Assembly (NCBI GenBank): GCA_964352905.1
Contig: CAYGTS010000145.1
Span: 1 to 6,023 of the forward strand
Reading direction: 5' to 3'
DNA from: CAYGTS01 sp964352905
GTDB taxonomy: Bacteria > Pseudomonadota > Gammaproteobacteria > JAHCLG01
DNA: 6,023 bases
Below, piece by piece: positions 5,874 to 6,023 of this stretch. The translations under genes were made by a program, and so were the position numbers. Below the pieces are notes generated by a model. It did not search any database. It was not told the origin of the DNA and saw nothing but the letters and a program-made list of their open reading frames with translations. Positions within the stretch are counted from its first letter, which is position 1; each line of letters begins with the position of its first letter.

Positions 5874-5901
5874 GTGGTTGAGATGGGATTTGAACCCTAA
5901 C
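5874..5901 (-). pseudogene. tRNA-like 3' end (T-loop and acceptor-like tail)
   Basis: On the minus strand this reads GTTAGGGTTCAAATCCCATC then TCAACCAC, ending against the shared terminator trailer AAATAATAAAAAAAGCC. AGGGTTCAAATCCC closely parallels the tRNA-Ser T-arm AGGGTTCGAATCCC, and the trailer matches the one after tRNA-Ser, so the locus is a large inverted duplication centred near 5836. It cannot be a working tRNA: only three T-stem pairs form, the distance to CCA is too short, and no acceptor 5' strand, D-arm or anticodon arm is found upstream within the window. I read it as a tRNA-derived remnant or part of a tRNA-derived repeat. Confidence 0.4.
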
Positions 5902-5910
5902 CTGGTTCGA

Positions 5911-5960
5911 CAAAATAATTTGCGCACCACGCGAGCTTGCGAGCGTAGCAAATTATTTTG
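5911..5960. repeat. 13-bp perfect inverted repeat with GC-rich centre
   Basis: CAAAATAATTTGC (5911-5923) and GCAAATTATTTTG (5948-5960) are exact inverted complements around a 24-base GC-rich spacer that contains GCGAGC twice. The abrupt change from AT-rich arms to a GC-rich centre is typical of small palindromic repeat elements. No T-tract or coding function is evident. Confidence 0.6.
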
Positions 5961-6023
5961 GACGCACGCAGTGCGCCCCGCAGGGGTGAGGAGAGAACGA
6001 AGTGAACGACGAATCAATCCCTC
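5961..6023. repeat. Tandem GCA-loop hairpins and REP-like tail, cut by the window edge
   Basis: CGCAC-GCA-GTGCG (5963-5975) and CCCC-GCA-GGGG (5976-5986) are adjacent hairpins with the same GCA triloop. They are followed by GAACG-AAGT-GAACG, a direct repeat at 5996-6009, and ACGAATCAATCCCTC. The stretch GAGGAG...CGACGAATCAATCC recalls the REP-like unit of 101-140 (GAGGAGCG...CGACGAAGCAATCC). No gene is visible, and the element probably continues beyond the window. Confidence 0.45.

Noticed and set aside
5874..6023. Functional minus-strand tRNA ending at the shared terminator
   Set aside because: The T-stem has only three pairs, the tail length to CCA is wrong, and no acceptor 5' strand, D-arm or anticodon arm can be found.
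1..6023. CRISPR array
   Set aside because: No regularly spaced short direct repeats with unique spacers are present; the repeats seen are palindromic or long two-copy elements.

Overview
The window is AT-rich. Its protein families and tRNA fit a gammaproteobacterium, and the AT-rich coding style together with many small palindromic intergenic repeats suggests something in or near Legionellales. That placement is an inference; no taxonomic marker such as rRNA is present.

Layout. 1-471 has no gene and is packed with repeats: a hairpin, two opposed REP-like units, a remnant of a mobile-element end, and a complete 179-bp miniature element (262-440) with inverted ends and a perfect 8-bp target duplication. 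The element ends 31 bp before a two-gene RND efflux operon: a periplasmic adaptor (472-1548) and an inner-membrane RND permease (1548-4655) that overlap by one base. The operon has no outer-membrane channel gene and no adjacent regulator. A second, diverged copy of the miniature element (4657-4833) fills the whole gap between the permease and the convergent gene msrB (4830-5324, minus strand), and its terminal bases supply the msrB stop codon. msrB encodes an exported methionine-R-sulfoxide reductase that lacks the zinc cysteines.

5325-5707 has no protein gene that I believe. It holds a plausible extended -10 promoter reading rightward, a 22-26 bp duplicate of the 5' end of tRNA-Ser, and a chain of hairpins, two of which present GGA in the loop in a context resembling CsrA/RsmA sites. 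An intact tRNA-Ser(GCU) follows (5708-5801), then a very strong bidirectional terminator (5801-5872). The last 150 bases hold a tRNA-like 3' end on the minus strand and nested palindromes running to the window edge.

How it fits together. The pump genes form one translationally coupled unit that probably borrows a TolC-type channel encoded elsewhere. MsrB repairs oxidised methionine outside the cytoplasm and is only a neighbour. The notable content is the repeat architecture: two related miniature elements, one at each edge of the efflux operon, and a tRNA-Ser locus surrounded by partial tRNA copies and palindromes.
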